Notes: generated from the sequence alone by a model not told the origin. Shown: positions 6,960-16,016, numbered from the stretch's first letter. The stretch: DNA of 33,077 nt from an uncultured Erysipelotrichaceae bacterium (GCA_902778375.1 CACYXJ010000023.1:1-33077); one strand, 5' to 3'. Made by a program: numbers and translations.

Positions 6960-8231
6960 ATGTCAAACTGGACACTCAAAGAAAAATCCGTCGGTGACCT
7001 GGTCGTCACGATCGAAGGCGCGGAATGGAAGAAGGCCGTTGTCAAGGCATTCAACAAGCTGGCTAAGAACGTCGTTCTTGACGGTTTCCGCAAGGGAAGC
7101 GCGCCGAAGGCACTGCTCGAAAAGAGAATCAGCGCCGGCGAGCGTTACATGCAGGCAATTGAGGACAATGCCAATGACTGGATGCGCAAGGCGCTGGAAG
7201 AAGAAGGCCTGAAGCCGATTTCCCAGCCGCAGCTGGATGTCCGTTCTGTCGATGCCGACAAGGCTGAACTGGTATACACGTTCGCCGTCGAGCCGGAGAT
7301 CGAAATCAGCGATTACAAGGGACTGGATTATCCGATGGATGATGTTACCGTGTCCGATGAAGATATCGACGAAGAAATCGAACGCATGAGAAACACTTAT
7401 GCCGAGATGGAAGTCAAGGACGGACCCGCTGAAGAAGGCGACACCGTCAACATCAACTACAAGGGCTTCAAGGACGGCATTGCCTTTGCCGGCGGCGAAG
7501 CTGAGAACTATGACCTGGTACTTGGTTCCGGTTCCTTCATTCCGGGCTTTGAAGAGCAGCTGATCGGTGCCAAAGCTGGTGAGGAAAAGGATCTGAACCT
7601 GACATTCCCGGAAGACTACCATGCCGAGGACCTCAAGGGTGCGGCTGTTGTCTTCAAGGTCACAGTCAACGAAGTCAAAACAAAAGTACTGCCTGAGGTA
7701 AATGACGAATTTGCCCAGGATATCAATGCCAAGGACGTCAAGACCGTCGCGGATCTGCGCGAAATGGTCAGAAGCAGAATTGAGGAACGCAGAAAGAGCG
7801 AGGCTGAAAGCAAGGCCGACAATGCCCTGGGTGAACAGCTCGTCGCCAAGGTCAATGCCGATCTTCCGGATGTTCTGATCGACGACGAAGTCAAGGGTCA
7901 GATCAATCAGCTTGTCAACCAGCTGCAGCAGTACGGCATGTCCCTGACAGGCTACCTGCAGATGATGGGCCAGACAGCCGAACAGCTGAACGAAAGCTAC
8001 CGCGAAGGTGCCATCAAGACAGTCAAGATGAGACTGGCGCTGGCCAAGATCGCCGAACTCGAAAATATTGTTCCGACGGAAGAAGAGATCGAAAAAGAAT
8101 ATCAGAATATCGCTGATATGTACCAGATGCCTCTGGAAGATGTCAAGAAGTACATCGATCCGGAAATGCTGAAGAACGATCTGAAGAACCAGAGAGCTTA
8201 CGATTTCGTAAAGGAAAACGCAAAGCGCTGA
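6960..8231 (+). CDS. tig: Trigger factor
   Basis: Ribosome-associated chaperone and peptidyl-prolyl isomerase that meets nascent chains at the exit tunnel. The 423 residues show the N-terminal ribosome-binding signature GFRKGSAPK (residues 42-50). An FKBP-type PPIase domain (about 158-240, with EEGDTVNINYKGF and FIPGFEEQLIGAKAGEEKD) and the helical C-terminal chaperone arms follow. AAGGAG lies nine bases upstream of ATG 6960; an earlier out-of-frame ATG at 6953 is not used. The gene is monocistronic, with its own promoter(s), two CIRCE sites and a terminator. This implies control by HrcA and heat shock. Confidence 0.97.
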   Translation: MSNWTLKEKSVGDLVVTIEGAEWKKAVVKAFNKLAKNVVLDGFRKGSAPKALLEKRISAGERYMQAIEDNANDWMRKALEEEGLKPISQPQLDVRSVDADKAELVYTFAVEPEIEISDYKGLDYPMDDVTVSDEDIDEEIERMRNTYAEMEVKDGPAEEGDTVNINYKGFKDGIAFAGGEAENYDLVLGSGSFIPGFEEQLIGAKAGEEKDLNLTFPEDYHAEDLKGAAVVFKVTVNEVKTKVLPEVNDEFAQDINAKDVKTVADLREMVRSRIEERRKSEAESKADNALGEQLVAKVNADLPDVLIDDEVKGQINQLVNQLQQYGMSLTGYLQMMGQTAEQLNESYREGAIKTVKMRLALAKIAELENIVPTEEEIEKEYQNIADMYQMPLEDVKKYIDPEMLKNDLKNQRAYDFVKENAKR

Positions 8232-8259
8232 GCTTCCTGACAACTGCTGAATATTTCTG

Positions 8260-8288
8260 AAATAAGACGCCCCACGCGTCTTATTTTT
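8260..8288 (+). terminator. Terminator after tig
   Basis: AATAAGACGC and GCGTCTTATT form a 10-bp stem with loop CCCAC, followed by a T-run. Only 23 bases separate it from lon. Any lon promoter would have to overlap it (a weak CTGACA-17-AAATAA at 8237-8265) or lon depends on read-through. Confidence 0.85.
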
Positions 8289-8311
8289 CCCAATAAACAA
8301 GGAGGTGCAGG

Positions 8312-10624
8312 ATGAGTGAAATGAATGTACATCTGCCTGTCGTCGCTACCCGGGGCATTATTGTTTTCCCCGGCCAGGATGTCATGATCGAAGTCGGCCG
8401 TGCCAAGTCGCTTGCGGCTGTCGATCTGTCATCCAAGTCTTTTGACAACATGGTATGGATCGTCTGCCAGAACGACATCATGGTTGATGATCCGCATGAA
8501 TCCGATCTTTACAGGGTCGGAACACTTTCGAAAATCAAGGTAATCCGCAAGAAGGACGGTTTCATGCGGGTGACTTTCACCGGCATGAAGAGAGCAAGGC
8601 TCTCCCGGCTGTACGATGAAAAGGACATGATGATGGCTGACGTCGTGCCGATGGAGGAAATCGTCGGCGACCAGCAGGAGGAAGTCGCGCTGGTCAGACG
8701 CATCATCAATGAATTCGAACATATGTCGAACATATCCTCTGCCTTCCCGGCAGATGTGATCCACCAGCTTTCGCACGGTGTCAGCGCCCTGACGCTGACC
8801 GACCAGTTCGCCCAGTACTTCATGATGGACACGGCCGCCAAGCAGAAACTGCTGGAGACGCCGGAAGTCAATGAAAGAATGCTGATGATCATCGCCGAAC
8901 TGGAGAAGCAGCAGCGTTTCAGCGAAATCGAATCGACGATCAATGACAAGGTCAAGGAACGCATCGACGACGGCCAGAAGGAATACTATCTGCGGGAAAA
9001 ACTGAAGGCGATCAAAGAGGAACTCGGCGACGTCTCCAGCATGACAGACGATTCCTCGCAGCTGCGCGAGATGATCGAGAAGAATCCGTATCCCGATCAT
9101 GTCAAGGAAAAGGCGAGAGAAGAACTGCAGCGCTATGAGATGCTGCCGCCGGGAAGCGGCGAAGCAAGCGTTGCCAGAAGCTATCTTGACTGGCTGCTGA
9201 AAGTGCCGTGGTGGCAGCAGACCGAGGACAACGAAGACCTCAAGGCTGTCCGTGCCGTTCTCGATGCCGATCATTACGGTCTGACCAAGGTCAAGGACCG
9301 TATCATGGAATATCTGGCTGTCAAGCAGATGACGGGCAATCTGAACGCCCCGATCCTGTGCCTGGTCGGCCCGCCGGGTGTCGGCAAGACATCGCTGGGC
9401 AAATCCATTGCCAGAGCCCTCGAACGCCGCTTTGTGAAAATGTCGCTGGGCGGTGTCAGGGACGAAGCTGAGATCCGCGGCCACAGAAGGACATACCTCG
9501 GCTCGATGCCGGGCCGTGTCATCCAGGGCATGAAGAAAGCCCAGGTCATCAATCCGGTCTTCCTGATCGACGAGATCGACAAGCTGGGCATGGATTACAA
9601 GGGCGACCCGAGCGACGCATTGCTGGAAGTTCTTGACCCGGAACAGAACTCGCTGTTCTCCGATCATTATCTGGAAGAACCGTATGATCTTTCCAAGGTC
9701 ATGTTCATCGCCACAGCCAACTATCTGGAGAATATTCCGGCGCCGCTGCGCGACCGTCTGGAAATCATCCAGCTGCCGTCCTATACCGAGATCGACAAGG
9801 TGAATATCGCTGTCGAGCATCTGATCCCCAAACAGCTCGCGGCCAACGGCCTTGAGGCATCCCAGTTCAAGCTCCGCAAGAACGAGATCCTGTATCTGAT
9901 CCGTCATTATACAAGAGAAGCAGGTGTGCGCCAGCTTGAGCGTGTCATCGCATCCCTGTGCCGCAAGAGCGTTCTTGCCATTCTCAATCACGAGAAGACA
10001 ACAGTGACAGTCACGAAGAAACTGATCAATACTTGGCTCGGCAAGGAAATGTTCGAATACGGCACGAAGGAAAAGAAGGACCAGGTCGGTGTCGTTACCG
10101 GACTTGCCTATACCGAATTCGGCGGCGACGTGCTGTCGATCGAAGTCAATTACTTCGAAGGCAAGGGTGCCCTGATCATGACCGGCCAGCTGGGCGATGT
10201 CATGAAGGAAAGCGCCTCGATCGCGCTTGACTATGTCAAGGCCCACGCCAAAGAACTGAAGATCGATCCGGCTTTCTTCGACAAGCATGATATCCATATT
10301 CACGTACCGGAAGGGGCAGTTCCCAAAGATGGTCCATCCGCCGGCGTGACGATGACGACAGCGCTTGTATCTGCCCTGAGCAATACCGCTGTTCACAGCG
10401 ATCTGGCAATGACCGGCGAAGTGACGCTGCGCGGCAACGTGCTGCCGATCGGCGGCCTGCGCGAAAAATCGCTGGCAGCCCACAGAGTCGGTATCAGCAC
10501 GATCCTGATTCCGAAGAACAACCTGCGCGATCTCGATGAGATCCCGGAAGCTGTCAAGAACGATATCAAATTCATTCCGGTCGAGAATGTTTCCCAGGTG
10601 CTGAAGGAAGCGCTGGTGAAATAA
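8312..10624 (+). CDS. lon: ATP-dependent protease La (Lon)
   Basis: Cytoplasmic AAA+ serine protease that degrades misfolded and regulatory proteins. The 770 residues contain the N-terminal substrate domain and long helix, then the ATPase with Walker A GPPGVGKT (353-360) and Walker B FLIDEIDKLG. The C-terminal protease has the catalytic Ser676 in PKDGPSAGV and Lys719 in GGLREKSLA, close to Ser679 and Lys722 of E. coli Lon. A strong AAGGAGGTG site precedes the ATG at 8312. engB overlaps the stop by one base, giving the common lon-engB pair. Its position after HrcA-controlled tig places two proteostasis genes side by side. Confidence 0.98.
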   Translation: MSEMNVHLPVVATRGIIVFPGQDVMIEVGRAKSLAAVDLSSKSFDNMVWIVCQNDIMVDDPHESDLYRVGTLSKIKVIRKKDGFMRVTFTGMKRARLSRLYDEKDMMMADVVPMEEIVGDQQEEVALVRRIINEFEHMSNISSAFPADVIHQLSHGVSALTLTDQFAQYFMMDTAAKQKLLETPEVNERMLMIIAELEKQQRFSEIESTINDKVKERIDDGQKEYYLREKLKAIKEELGDVSSMTDDSSQLREMIEKNPYPDHVKEKAREELQRYEMLPPGSGEASVARSYLDWLLKVPWWQQTEDNEDLKAVRAVLDADHYGLTKVKDRIMEYLAVKQMTGNLNAPILCLVGPPGVGKTSLGKSIARALERRFVKMSLGGVRDEAEIRGHRRTYLGSMPGRVIQGMKKAQVINPVFLIDEIDKLGMDYKGDPSDALLEVLDPEQNSLFSDHYLEEPYDLSKVMFIATANYLENIPAPLRDRLEIIQLPSYTEIDKVNIAVEHLIPKQLAANGLEASQFKLRKNEILYLIRHYTREAGVRQLERVIASLCRKSVLAILNHEKTTVTVTKKLINTWLGKEMFEYGTKEKKDQVGVVTGLAYTEFGGDVLSIEVNYFEGKGALIMTGQLGDVMKESASIALDYVKAHAKELKIDPAFFDKHDIHIHVPEGAVPKDGPSAGVTMTTALVSALSNTAVHSDLAMTGEVTLRGNVLPIGGLREKSLAAHRVGISTILIPKNNLRDLDEIPEAVKNDIKFIPVENVSQVLKEALVK

Positions 10625-11205
10625 TGCAGTACCATGACGCAAAGCTTCTGGCGACTGCTGCCAATAAGGCGCAGTGGCCGCCGGAAAGCCTGCCGGAAAT
10701 CATTTTCTGCGGCCGCTCCAACGCCGGCAAAAGCACCCTGATCAACGCTCTGGTCAACCGCAAGAACCTTGCCTATTCCGGCAAGACGCCGGGCAAGACA
10801 AGGCTGCTGAACTTCTTTACCGTGGACGGCAGGGTGATCTTCACCGATGCCCCCGGCTACGGTTATGCGACCAGCGACAAGGCGAGTGCCCTGCAGTTTG
10901 AAAAACTGATCGACCCGTATTTCCGGGAACGTCAGGCATTGAAGGGAATGATCCTCGTCGCCGATGCCAGAAGGGTGCCGAACGATGACGATATTTCCAT
11001 GGTCGAATACGGCCGTCATACGCACAAGGCCATCATTGTCGCCTGTACGAAAGCCGACAAGCTCTCGCACGGAACGCTGATGAGCAATATGAACAAGATC
11101 GCTTCCGTTCTCGGTGTCAACCGCAAGGCGCTGGTTCCGGTATCTGCCATGAAAAAGCAGGGAATCGACGAACTGTGGGCCGAGATCGACAGACTGATCG
11201 GCTGA
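10624..11205 (+). CDS. engB: Ribosome biogenesis GTPase EngB/YsxC
   Basis: A 193-residue TRAFAC GTPase needed for late assembly of the 50S ribosomal subunit. The G motifs are all present: G1 GRSNAGKST (residues 30-38), G2 region KTPGKTRLLNFF, G3 DAPGYGYA, G4 TKADKLS and G5 VSAMKKQG. The start codon shares its A with the lon stop (TAATG), which indicates translational coupling. A terminator follows immediately. Length is normal for the family. Confidence 0.97.
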   Translation: MQYHDAKLLATAANKAQWPPESLPEIIFCGRSNAGKSTLINALVNRKNLAYSGKTPGKTRLLNFFTVDGRVIFTDAPGYGYATSDKASALQFEKLIDPYFRERQALKGMILVADARRVPNDDDISMVEYGRHTHKAIIVACTKADKLSHGTLMSNMNKIASVLGVNRKALVPVSAMKKQGIDELWAEIDRLIG

Positions 11206-11233
11206 AAGGTTTCCGCAAAGGGAAACCTTTTTT
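11205..11233 (+). terminator. Terminator after engB
   Basis: AAAGGTTTCC and GGAAACCTTT form a 10-bp stem with loop GCAAAG, continuing into a T-run. The left arm begins at the last base of the engB stop. Confidence 0.9.
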
Positions 11234-11247
11234 CATATATAAGGGTG

Positions 11248-11256
11248 TGTTAAAAT
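11248..11256 (+). promoter_or_regulatory. Candidate promoter of the murG operon (extended -10)
   Basis: TGTTAAAAT reads as a TGn-extended -10 (TAAAAT at 11251-11256), 22 bases before murG. The -35 region overlaps the T-run of the engB terminator and is poor. Confidence 0.5.
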
Positions 11257-11278
11257 AGTTAGATAACGGGAGACTGAC

Positions 11279-12355
11279 ATGAAAGTGATGATCGCAGCCG
11301 GAGGAACCGGCGGACATATTTATCCGGCCATGGCTCTGGCGGAAGTGCTGAAGGAAAAATACAGCGACAGCGAGATCGTTTTTTTCGGCTCCGACAATCA
11401 TATGGAAGCCAATGTCATTCCCGCTGCCGGTTACCGTTTCTACGGAATCGAAATGAGCGGCATGAACAGCGGCATCATAGCCAAGGTCCGTTCTGCTCTT
11501 TCTCTGATCCGCGGCGAATTCTTCTGCATGAAGATGCTGAAGAAGGAAAAGCCGGATATCTGCGTCGGTTTCGGCAATTATATTTCCGTGCCGTTTATCC
11601 GCGCCGCCCACCGTCAGCATATCCCGACGATGATCCACGAGCAGAACAGTTTCGCCGGCAAGGCAAACCGTTTTGTGTCGCCGCTGTGCGATGCGGCAGT
11701 GACCTGCTATGAAAGCAACCGCGAACAGATGCCGAAAGCAAACATCCGCATGCTCGGCAATCCGGAAGCGACACTGGCCGCCAGGACGGAATGGGATCCG
11801 TCAATGCTGAGTGAACTCGGTCTTGATCCTGATATTCCCTTTGTCGTCTTCATGATGGGATCGCTGGGATCGTCTTCCGTATCGGAAGTGATCGATCAGG
11901 CCTGCGCGCTTTTCGATCCGTCCTTCCAGGTCGTGATCGCCGCCGGCAAGGACAATGAATATGAATTCAGAACACCTTCAAAAGGCAATATCCGGATCGT
12001 CCCTTATGTGGACGGAAAAGCAATGCTGAAAGGATGCGCCCTGGCAGTGACAAGAGCAGGAGCGACGACAATGGCTGAAATCGGAGCGATCGGCTGTGCC
12101 TCGATCCTGATTCCCAGTCCGTATGTGCAGAACAACCATCAGGTGTATAATGCCCTGGAACTTGTGGAAAAAGACGCGGCTGTGATGATCGAGGAAAAGG
12201 ATCTTACAGCGGAAAGGCTGGCTGGCGAAGTCAACCGGCTGATGGAAAATGAAGAAGAACGGCAGAGAATCCGCGCAAATGCCTATCAGGCAGGACGCCG
12301 GGAAGCTGCCGATGATATGATCAAATGGATGGAGGAGCTGGTCAATGAGCGATGA
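11279..12355 (+). CDS. murG: UDP-GlcNAc:undecaprenyl-PP-MurNAc-pentapeptide GlcNAc transferase MurG
   Basis: Transfers GlcNAc onto lipid I to make lipid II on the inner face of the membrane. The 358 residues show the N-terminal glycine loop GGTGGHIYPA (residues 8-17), HEQNSFAGKANR, and the C-terminal nucleotide-sugar site TRAGATTMAEI followed by IPSPYVQNNHQ. These are hallmarks of the GT28 family. ATG at 11279 is preceded by GGGAG. The 3' end overlaps murB by 11 bases. It heads the operon murG-murB-divIB-lipoprotein, the conserved division and cell-wall order of Bacillota. Confidence 0.97.
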   Translation: MKVMIAAGGTGGHIYPAMALAEVLKEKYSDSEIVFFGSDNHMEANVIPAAGYRFYGIEMSGMNSGIIAKVRSALSLIRGEFFCMKMLKKEKPDICVGFGNYISVPFIRAAHRQHIPTMIHEQNSFAGKANRFVSPLCDAAVTCYESNREQMPKANIRMLGNPEATLAARTEWDPSMLSELGLDPDIPFVVFMMGSLGSSSVSEVIDQACALFDPSFQVVIAAGKDNEYEFRTPSKGNIRIVPYVDGKAMLKGCALAVTRAGATTMAEIGAIGCASILIPSPYVQNNHQVYNALELVEKDAAVMIEEKDLTAERLAGEVNRLMENEEERQRIRANAYQAGRREAADDMIKWMEELVNER

Positions 12356-13256
12356 TTTATACAGAAAACTGAAACGGCTGAGCGCTGTTGAAACTGATCA
12401 GCCGCTTTCGAAAATGACGACGCTGCGGATCGGCGGTGTCGCGAAATATGTCGTCTATCCGAATTCCGCAGTCGCTCTTGACGCGGTGATTTCGCTTCTG
12501 AAAAAGGAGAATGTGCCTTGGAAGATCATCGGCAAGGGCTCAGACCTGCTGTGTTCCGACGATCCGTATGACGGCGTCATTGTCCGTCTCGACCGTCATT
12601 TCCGCAACTATTATTTCGACGGTGACCAGGTCATTTCCCAGGCCGGTGCCTCGATCATTGCCTTATCGGTCGACGCCGCCAAGAACGGACTTTCCGGTCT
12701 CGAATTTGCCAGCGGCATCCCCGGCACGGTAGGCGGGGCGGTATTCATGAATGCCGGCGCCTACAAGGCAAGCATCGCCGATATCCTTGATGAGGTTTTC
12801 GTATACCGCAACGGCCGGATGGAATGGATCCCGGTGGAGGAATGCGGATTTTCCTACCGCAGCAGCATTTTCCAGCAGCATCCCGACTGGATCATCGCCG
12901 CTGCCAGAATGACACTTGTACCGAAAGACACGAAAGAAATCTTTTCCCTGATGGATGACAGAAGGGAACGACGCATGAAATCACAGCCCCTCGACCAGCC
13001 CAGCTGCGGCTCCGTCTTCCGCAATCCGGAAAACGTCAATGCCTGGCAGCTGATCGACGGGATCGGCTACCGCGGCAAACGTCTCGGCGGTGCTGTGGTC
13101 AGCGAAAAACACTGCAATTTTATTCTCAATACAGACAATGCCAGCGCCCGCGACTATCTCGATCTCGCCAGAGAGATCCAGGATAAGGTCAGGGAAAAAT
13201 ACGGCATTGAACTGCAGATGGAAATGGAGCGCTTCAATTGGCCGGAAGAGAAGTAA
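12345..13256 (+). CDS. murB: UDP-N-acetylenolpyruvoylglucosamine reductase MurB
   Basis: FAD-dependent reductase that completes UDP-MurNAc synthesis in the cytoplasm. The 303 residues carry TTLRIGGVAKYVVYP and the FAD-binding ASGIPGTVGGAVFMNAGAY. The catalytic-serine region is CGFSYRSS in the short form, without the E. coli-type insertion loop, so it is a type II-like MurB. The C-terminal part has PSCGSVFRNP, GGAVVSEKHCNFI. ATG at 12345 lies within the end of murG behind GGAGGAG. The stop overlaps divIB by 19 bases. Confidence 0.97.
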   Translation: MSDDLYRKLKRLSAVETDQPLSKMTTLRIGGVAKYVVYPNSAVALDAVISLLKKENVPWKIIGKGSDLLCSDDPYDGVIVRLDRHFRNYYFDGDQVISQAGASIIALSVDAAKNGLSGLEFASGIPGTVGGAVFMNAGAYKASIADILDEVFVYRNGRMEWIPVEECGFSYRSSIFQQHPDWIIAAARMTLVPKDTKEIFSLMDDRRERRMKSQPLDQPSCGSVFRNPENVNAWQLIDGIGYRGKRLGGAVVSEKHCNFILNTDNASARDYLDLAREIQDKVREKYGIELQMEMERFNWPEEK

Positions 13257-14443
13257 ATACTACGCCTGTGGAAGAGATACCCGACGGTGTGCAGTCGCTG
13301 TTCGACGAACGGCATGACCGGCGCATCAGCCGCGAATATATGAATGCCAGACCCAGACTTTTCAGGATCGGGATCCTGATCGCAGCCGTGCTGCTGATGG
13401 GCCTGTATTTCATGATTCCCGACAGCCGGGTCAAAGGTGTGACATTCCGCGGCAACCAGTATCTTTCCAGCCGCTATCTGCAGGAGATTTCCGGCGTCAG
13501 GGAAGGCAACCTGTTCTATCTGCCGCTGCCGTGGGTCATTGAGCAGAAGGTCAGCAGCGATCCGTTCGTAGAAAGCTGCGAAGTCCAGCTTCTCAAAGGA
13601 AATATCGTCAAGATCATCGTCAACGAGAAGAAGATCGTCGGCTACCGCTATGATGAGGACCCGGTGATCCTGTTCGCCGACCATACCGTGACCGGACTCA
13701 AGAGCGAATACCTCAGCGTTGTCGCCGATGTGCCGCTGATCAAAGGCTTTTTCGAAGAGGAACAGACACGGCTTCTGGTCAAGGGATTCGAGAATGTCGA
13801 CAAGGAGATTATCAGCGAGATCGCCGAGATCACCCAGTTCGACATCGGTTATGATGCCGAAGCAATCAAGATCCTGATGGCCAACGGCGGCTGGTTCATC
13901 GCCAGCTACCGCAGCCTGCCGCTGATCAACCAGTACAACGCCATCTACTCGCATCTGGAAGACAGGAGCCTGTGCGTGTTTGCCGATGACAATCTCAACA
14001 CGGCCTACGCCAAGGCATGTCCCTGGGACGAACCGGAAACGACGGCGGAATACTGGCGCGACGAAAACGGCAACCTGATCCGCAATACCTACGGCGATCC
14101 GGCCTACAAGCACTATTACACACTTGAAGACGACAGTTTTGCCCTCGATGAAAAAGGCAACAAGATCCCGATCCCGCTCAATGAGAGAGGCTTCGAAAAC
14201 AAGGACAAGGACTTCATAGAACACTATGAAGCCGGCTATTACAAGACCGGAAAACTTGTCATTCCGGAAGAAAAGGACGAGGACAAGGAAAAGAGCGAAG
14301 ACGGAAAGACGGACGAAACCAAGGAAGAGAATAAAGAAGAAAACAAGGAAGAAAAGACGGAGGAGGATGCTTCGGAACAGTCTGAAGAGCAGTCTTCCGA
14401 TAATACTGAAGCTGAAAGCAGCGGGGAGGATGGAAATGAATAA
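13238..14443 (+). CDS. divIB: Cell division protein DivIB/FtsQ, TTG start, charged tail
   Basis: Bitopic divisome protein that helps assemble FtsL/DivIC and septal synthases. The layout of the 401 residues is classic: a short cytoplasmic part, one membrane helix (about 42-60, FRIGILIAAVLLMGLYFMI), an external POTRA domain (about 65-134, starting VKGVTFRGN) and a beta domain. The C-terminal tail (about 345-401) is very rich in Glu, Lys, Asp and Ser and probably disordered. The start is TTG at 13238 with GGAG eight bases upstream; no better start exists nearby. It overlaps murB by 19 bases and the next gene by 8, so it is in the middle of the operon. An acidic tail of this length is longer than in model species. 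Confidence 0.9.
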   Translation: MAGREVNTTPVEEIPDGVQSLFDERHDRRISREYMNARPRLFRIGILIAAVLLMGLYFMIPDSRVKGVTFRGNQYLSSRYLQEISGVREGNLFYLPLPWVIEQKVSSDPFVESCEVQLLKGNIVKIIVNEKKIVGYRYDEDPVILFADHTVTGLKSEYLSVVADVPLIKGFFEEEQTRLLVKGFENVDKEIISEIAEITQFDIGYDAEAIKILMANGGWFIASYRSLPLINQYNAIYSHLEDRSLCVFADDNLNTAYAKACPWDEPETTAEYWRDENGNLIRNTYGDPAYKHYYTLEDDSFALDEKGNKIPIPLNERGFENKDKDFIEHYEAGYYKTGKLVIPEEKDEDKEKSEDGKTDETKEENKEENKEEKTEEDASEQSEEQSSDNTEAESSGEDGNE

Positions 14444-15581
14444 AATTCTTTCACTCGCGGCAGGATGTCTGATCGTATCCTGCCTGGCCGGTTGTGCTGA
14501 CAATTCGCAGCTGAAAGAGCTGCCCGCGCCTGAACCGGAGGAAGGGCTGCGCGGCGAGCAGTTCGGCATCGACAGAAACATCAACGAAAAGACGATCGAC
14601 GAATATCTGAACCGCGGCGACACCATCTACCGCGACATGCGGATGCTGAAGGACGAGGCACAGTACGAGGCCATCGGCGGCGATTCCTGGCTGTCCGGCT
14701 ATGTGGAGGGCTTCGAGATCGTTCCTTATCCTTATCTGGTCAATGTCGAAGGACTGCCAGACGAAGTCGGCGCCTCCTACAGCGGCCCGACACTCTTCAC
14801 CCACAGCCAGGAGGGTTATACCGCCAATTACGACGAATCGATGGACATTCTTGAATATCTGTTTCCGAAGGACAGGAACATCATCCTGATGTGCGGCGGC
14901 GGCGGATATGCCGGCATGACGAAGAACATGTTGAAGGACCTCGGCTGGGATGAGACAAAGATCTGGAATGCCGGCGGTTTCTGGTTCTATGAAGGAAAAA
15001 ATGCCGTCACTCTGAAACATGAGGAAAACGGCACCGCTTATTACGATTTCTACAAGGCACCGTATCATTTCATCGATTTCACATCCCTGCATCCGGCTGA
15101 CGGCTATGATCCGTCCGTGACACCTTCCCCGGGCAATCAGACAGCAAAGGAAACGCTGCGGGCGGAAAAGAGCGGGGAAGAAGTGAAGCAGATGATGGCG
15201 GACAAGCAGACATTCGCACTCTCGCTGTATCTGCCGGGATGTTCCTCCTGTATCGGATTTGCCCCGGTCGCGAAGGAGTACGGCGATGCCGGACTGATCG
15301 AATTCTACAGCATGAATTTCAATGAGGCGGCGAAAGTGGAAGGCCTGGCGGAGAACATCAGCTATACACCGGCTGTCATCCTTGTCAGCGATGGCGAAGT
15401 CACAGCTGTCCTTCGGCCGGATTCCGATGATGACCTGCCGTATTTCAGGAGCACGTCGGCCTTGTCGGAATGGTTCCACGAACATGCCGGTCTGCCGCTG
15501 TATGAAGGAAACCAGGTCAATGACGACACCGAATGCCATCAGGAAGGCTGCCGGGTAGAATTCGAAAGCGAACAGGAATGA
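14436..15581 (+). CDS. Lipoprotein with rhodanese-like and thioredoxin-like domains
   Basis: A 381-residue predicted lipoprotein. The signal peptide MNKILSLAAGCLIVSCLAGC ends in lipobox LAGC with Cys20. The middle domain resembles rhodanese: IILMCGGGGYAGMTKNML places Cys153 where the active-site loop lies, followed by DLGWDETKIWNAGGFW, like the family's L-x-x-x-G-(Y)-x-V-x-x-L-x-GG. The C-terminal domain is thioredoxin-like, with LPGCSSC (Cys269/Cys272) and a TP motif with Pro312 at the expected cis-proline distance. The frame stays open upstream, but GGGGAGG seven bases before ATG 14436 and the signal peptide fix the start. It overlaps divIB. I infer an extracytoplasmic thiol or sulfur-handling role; substrate unknown. 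Confidence 0.8.
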   Translation: MNKILSLAAGCLIVSCLAGCADNSQLKELPAPEPEEGLRGEQFGIDRNINEKTIDEYLNRGDTIYRDMRMLKDEAQYEAIGGDSWLSGYVEGFEIVPYPYLVNVEGLPDEVGASYSGPTLFTHSQEGYTANYDESMDILEYLFPKDRNIILMCGGGGYAGMTKNMLKDLGWDETKIWNAGGFWFYEGKNAVTLKHEENGTAYYDFYKAPYHFIDFTSLHPADGYDPSVTPSPGNQTAKETLRAEKSGEEVKQMMADKQTFALSLYLPGCSSCIGFAPVAKEYGDAGLIEFYSMNFNEAAKVEGLAENISYTPAVILVSDGEVTAVLRPDSDDDLPYFRSTSALSEWFHEHAGLPLYEGNQVNDDTECHQEGCRVEFESEQE

Positions 15582-15607
15582 TATCCGTTCATTATCCAAT
15601 ACGGATT

Positions 15608-15616
15608 TGATATAAT
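15608..15616 (+). promoter_or_regulatory. Extended -10 promoter of asp23-fakA
   Basis: TGATATAAT is a TGn-extended consensus -10 (TATAAT 15611-15616), 25 bases before the ATG at 15642. Just upstream, ATCCGT (15583-15588) and ACGGAT (15601-15606) form an inverted repeat with 12 bases between. It may act as an operator or weak hairpin terminator for the preceding lipoprotein gene. Confidence 0.65.
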
Positions 15617-15641
15617 GATTGGGAACTAATAGGAGTTGAAT

Positions 15642-16001
15642 ATGACAGTAGAAAAGACCACAAATTACGGCAATATTTCTGTCTCCGAAGACGCGATCGC
15701 CTCACTTGCCGGCGGCGTGATCACCGAATGCTACGGTGTTGTCGGCATGGCATCCAAACAGGTGCTGAGGGACGGCTGGGCAGAACTTCTCAAAAAGGAG
15801 AACTATGCCAAGGGCGTCAAGGTCCGCAAGACTGACAACGGCCTGCAGATCGACCTTTATATTATTGTCAGCTTCGGTGTCAGAATTTCCGAAGTCGTGC
15901 AGGAAGCACAGAAGAAAGTCAAATATGTCCTGGAAAAGACACTTTCCATGGATATCGAATCCGTCAATGTATTTGTACAGGGCGTAAGAGCGATTCAGTA
16001 A
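15642..16001 (+). CDS. Asp23/Gls24 family protein (YloU type)
   Basis: A 119-residue member of the Asp23/Gls24 family, small proteins linked to alkaline or envelope stress and often membrane-tethered through partners. Conserved features are the N-terminal GNISVSEDAIASLAGGVITECYGVVGM and the C-terminal VQEAQKKVKYVLEKTLSMDIESVNVFVQGV. A TTG six bases upstream is in frame, but AGGAG (15631-15635) is spaced correctly only for ATG at 15642. Its pairing with fakA/yloV downstream is the usual arrangement in Bacillota, and the two share a promoter. Confidence 0.93.
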   Translation: MTVEKTTNYGNISVSEDAIASLAGGVITECYGVVGMASKQVLRDGWAELLKKENYAKGVKVRKTDNGLQIDLYIIVSFGVRISEVVQEAQKKVKYVLEKTLSMDIESVNVFVQGVRAIQ

Positions 16002-16016
16002 TAGGAGGAACCTGAA

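Noticed and set aside
6963-8300. A 445-codon minus-strand open frame over tig
   Set aside because: Shadow of the tig coding strand; no ribosome site and no family features.
14226-14435. Upstream start of the lipoprotein
   Set aside because: The extension is the Lys/Arg-rich out-of-frame reading of the divIB tail; the signal peptide and ribosome site place the start at 14436.
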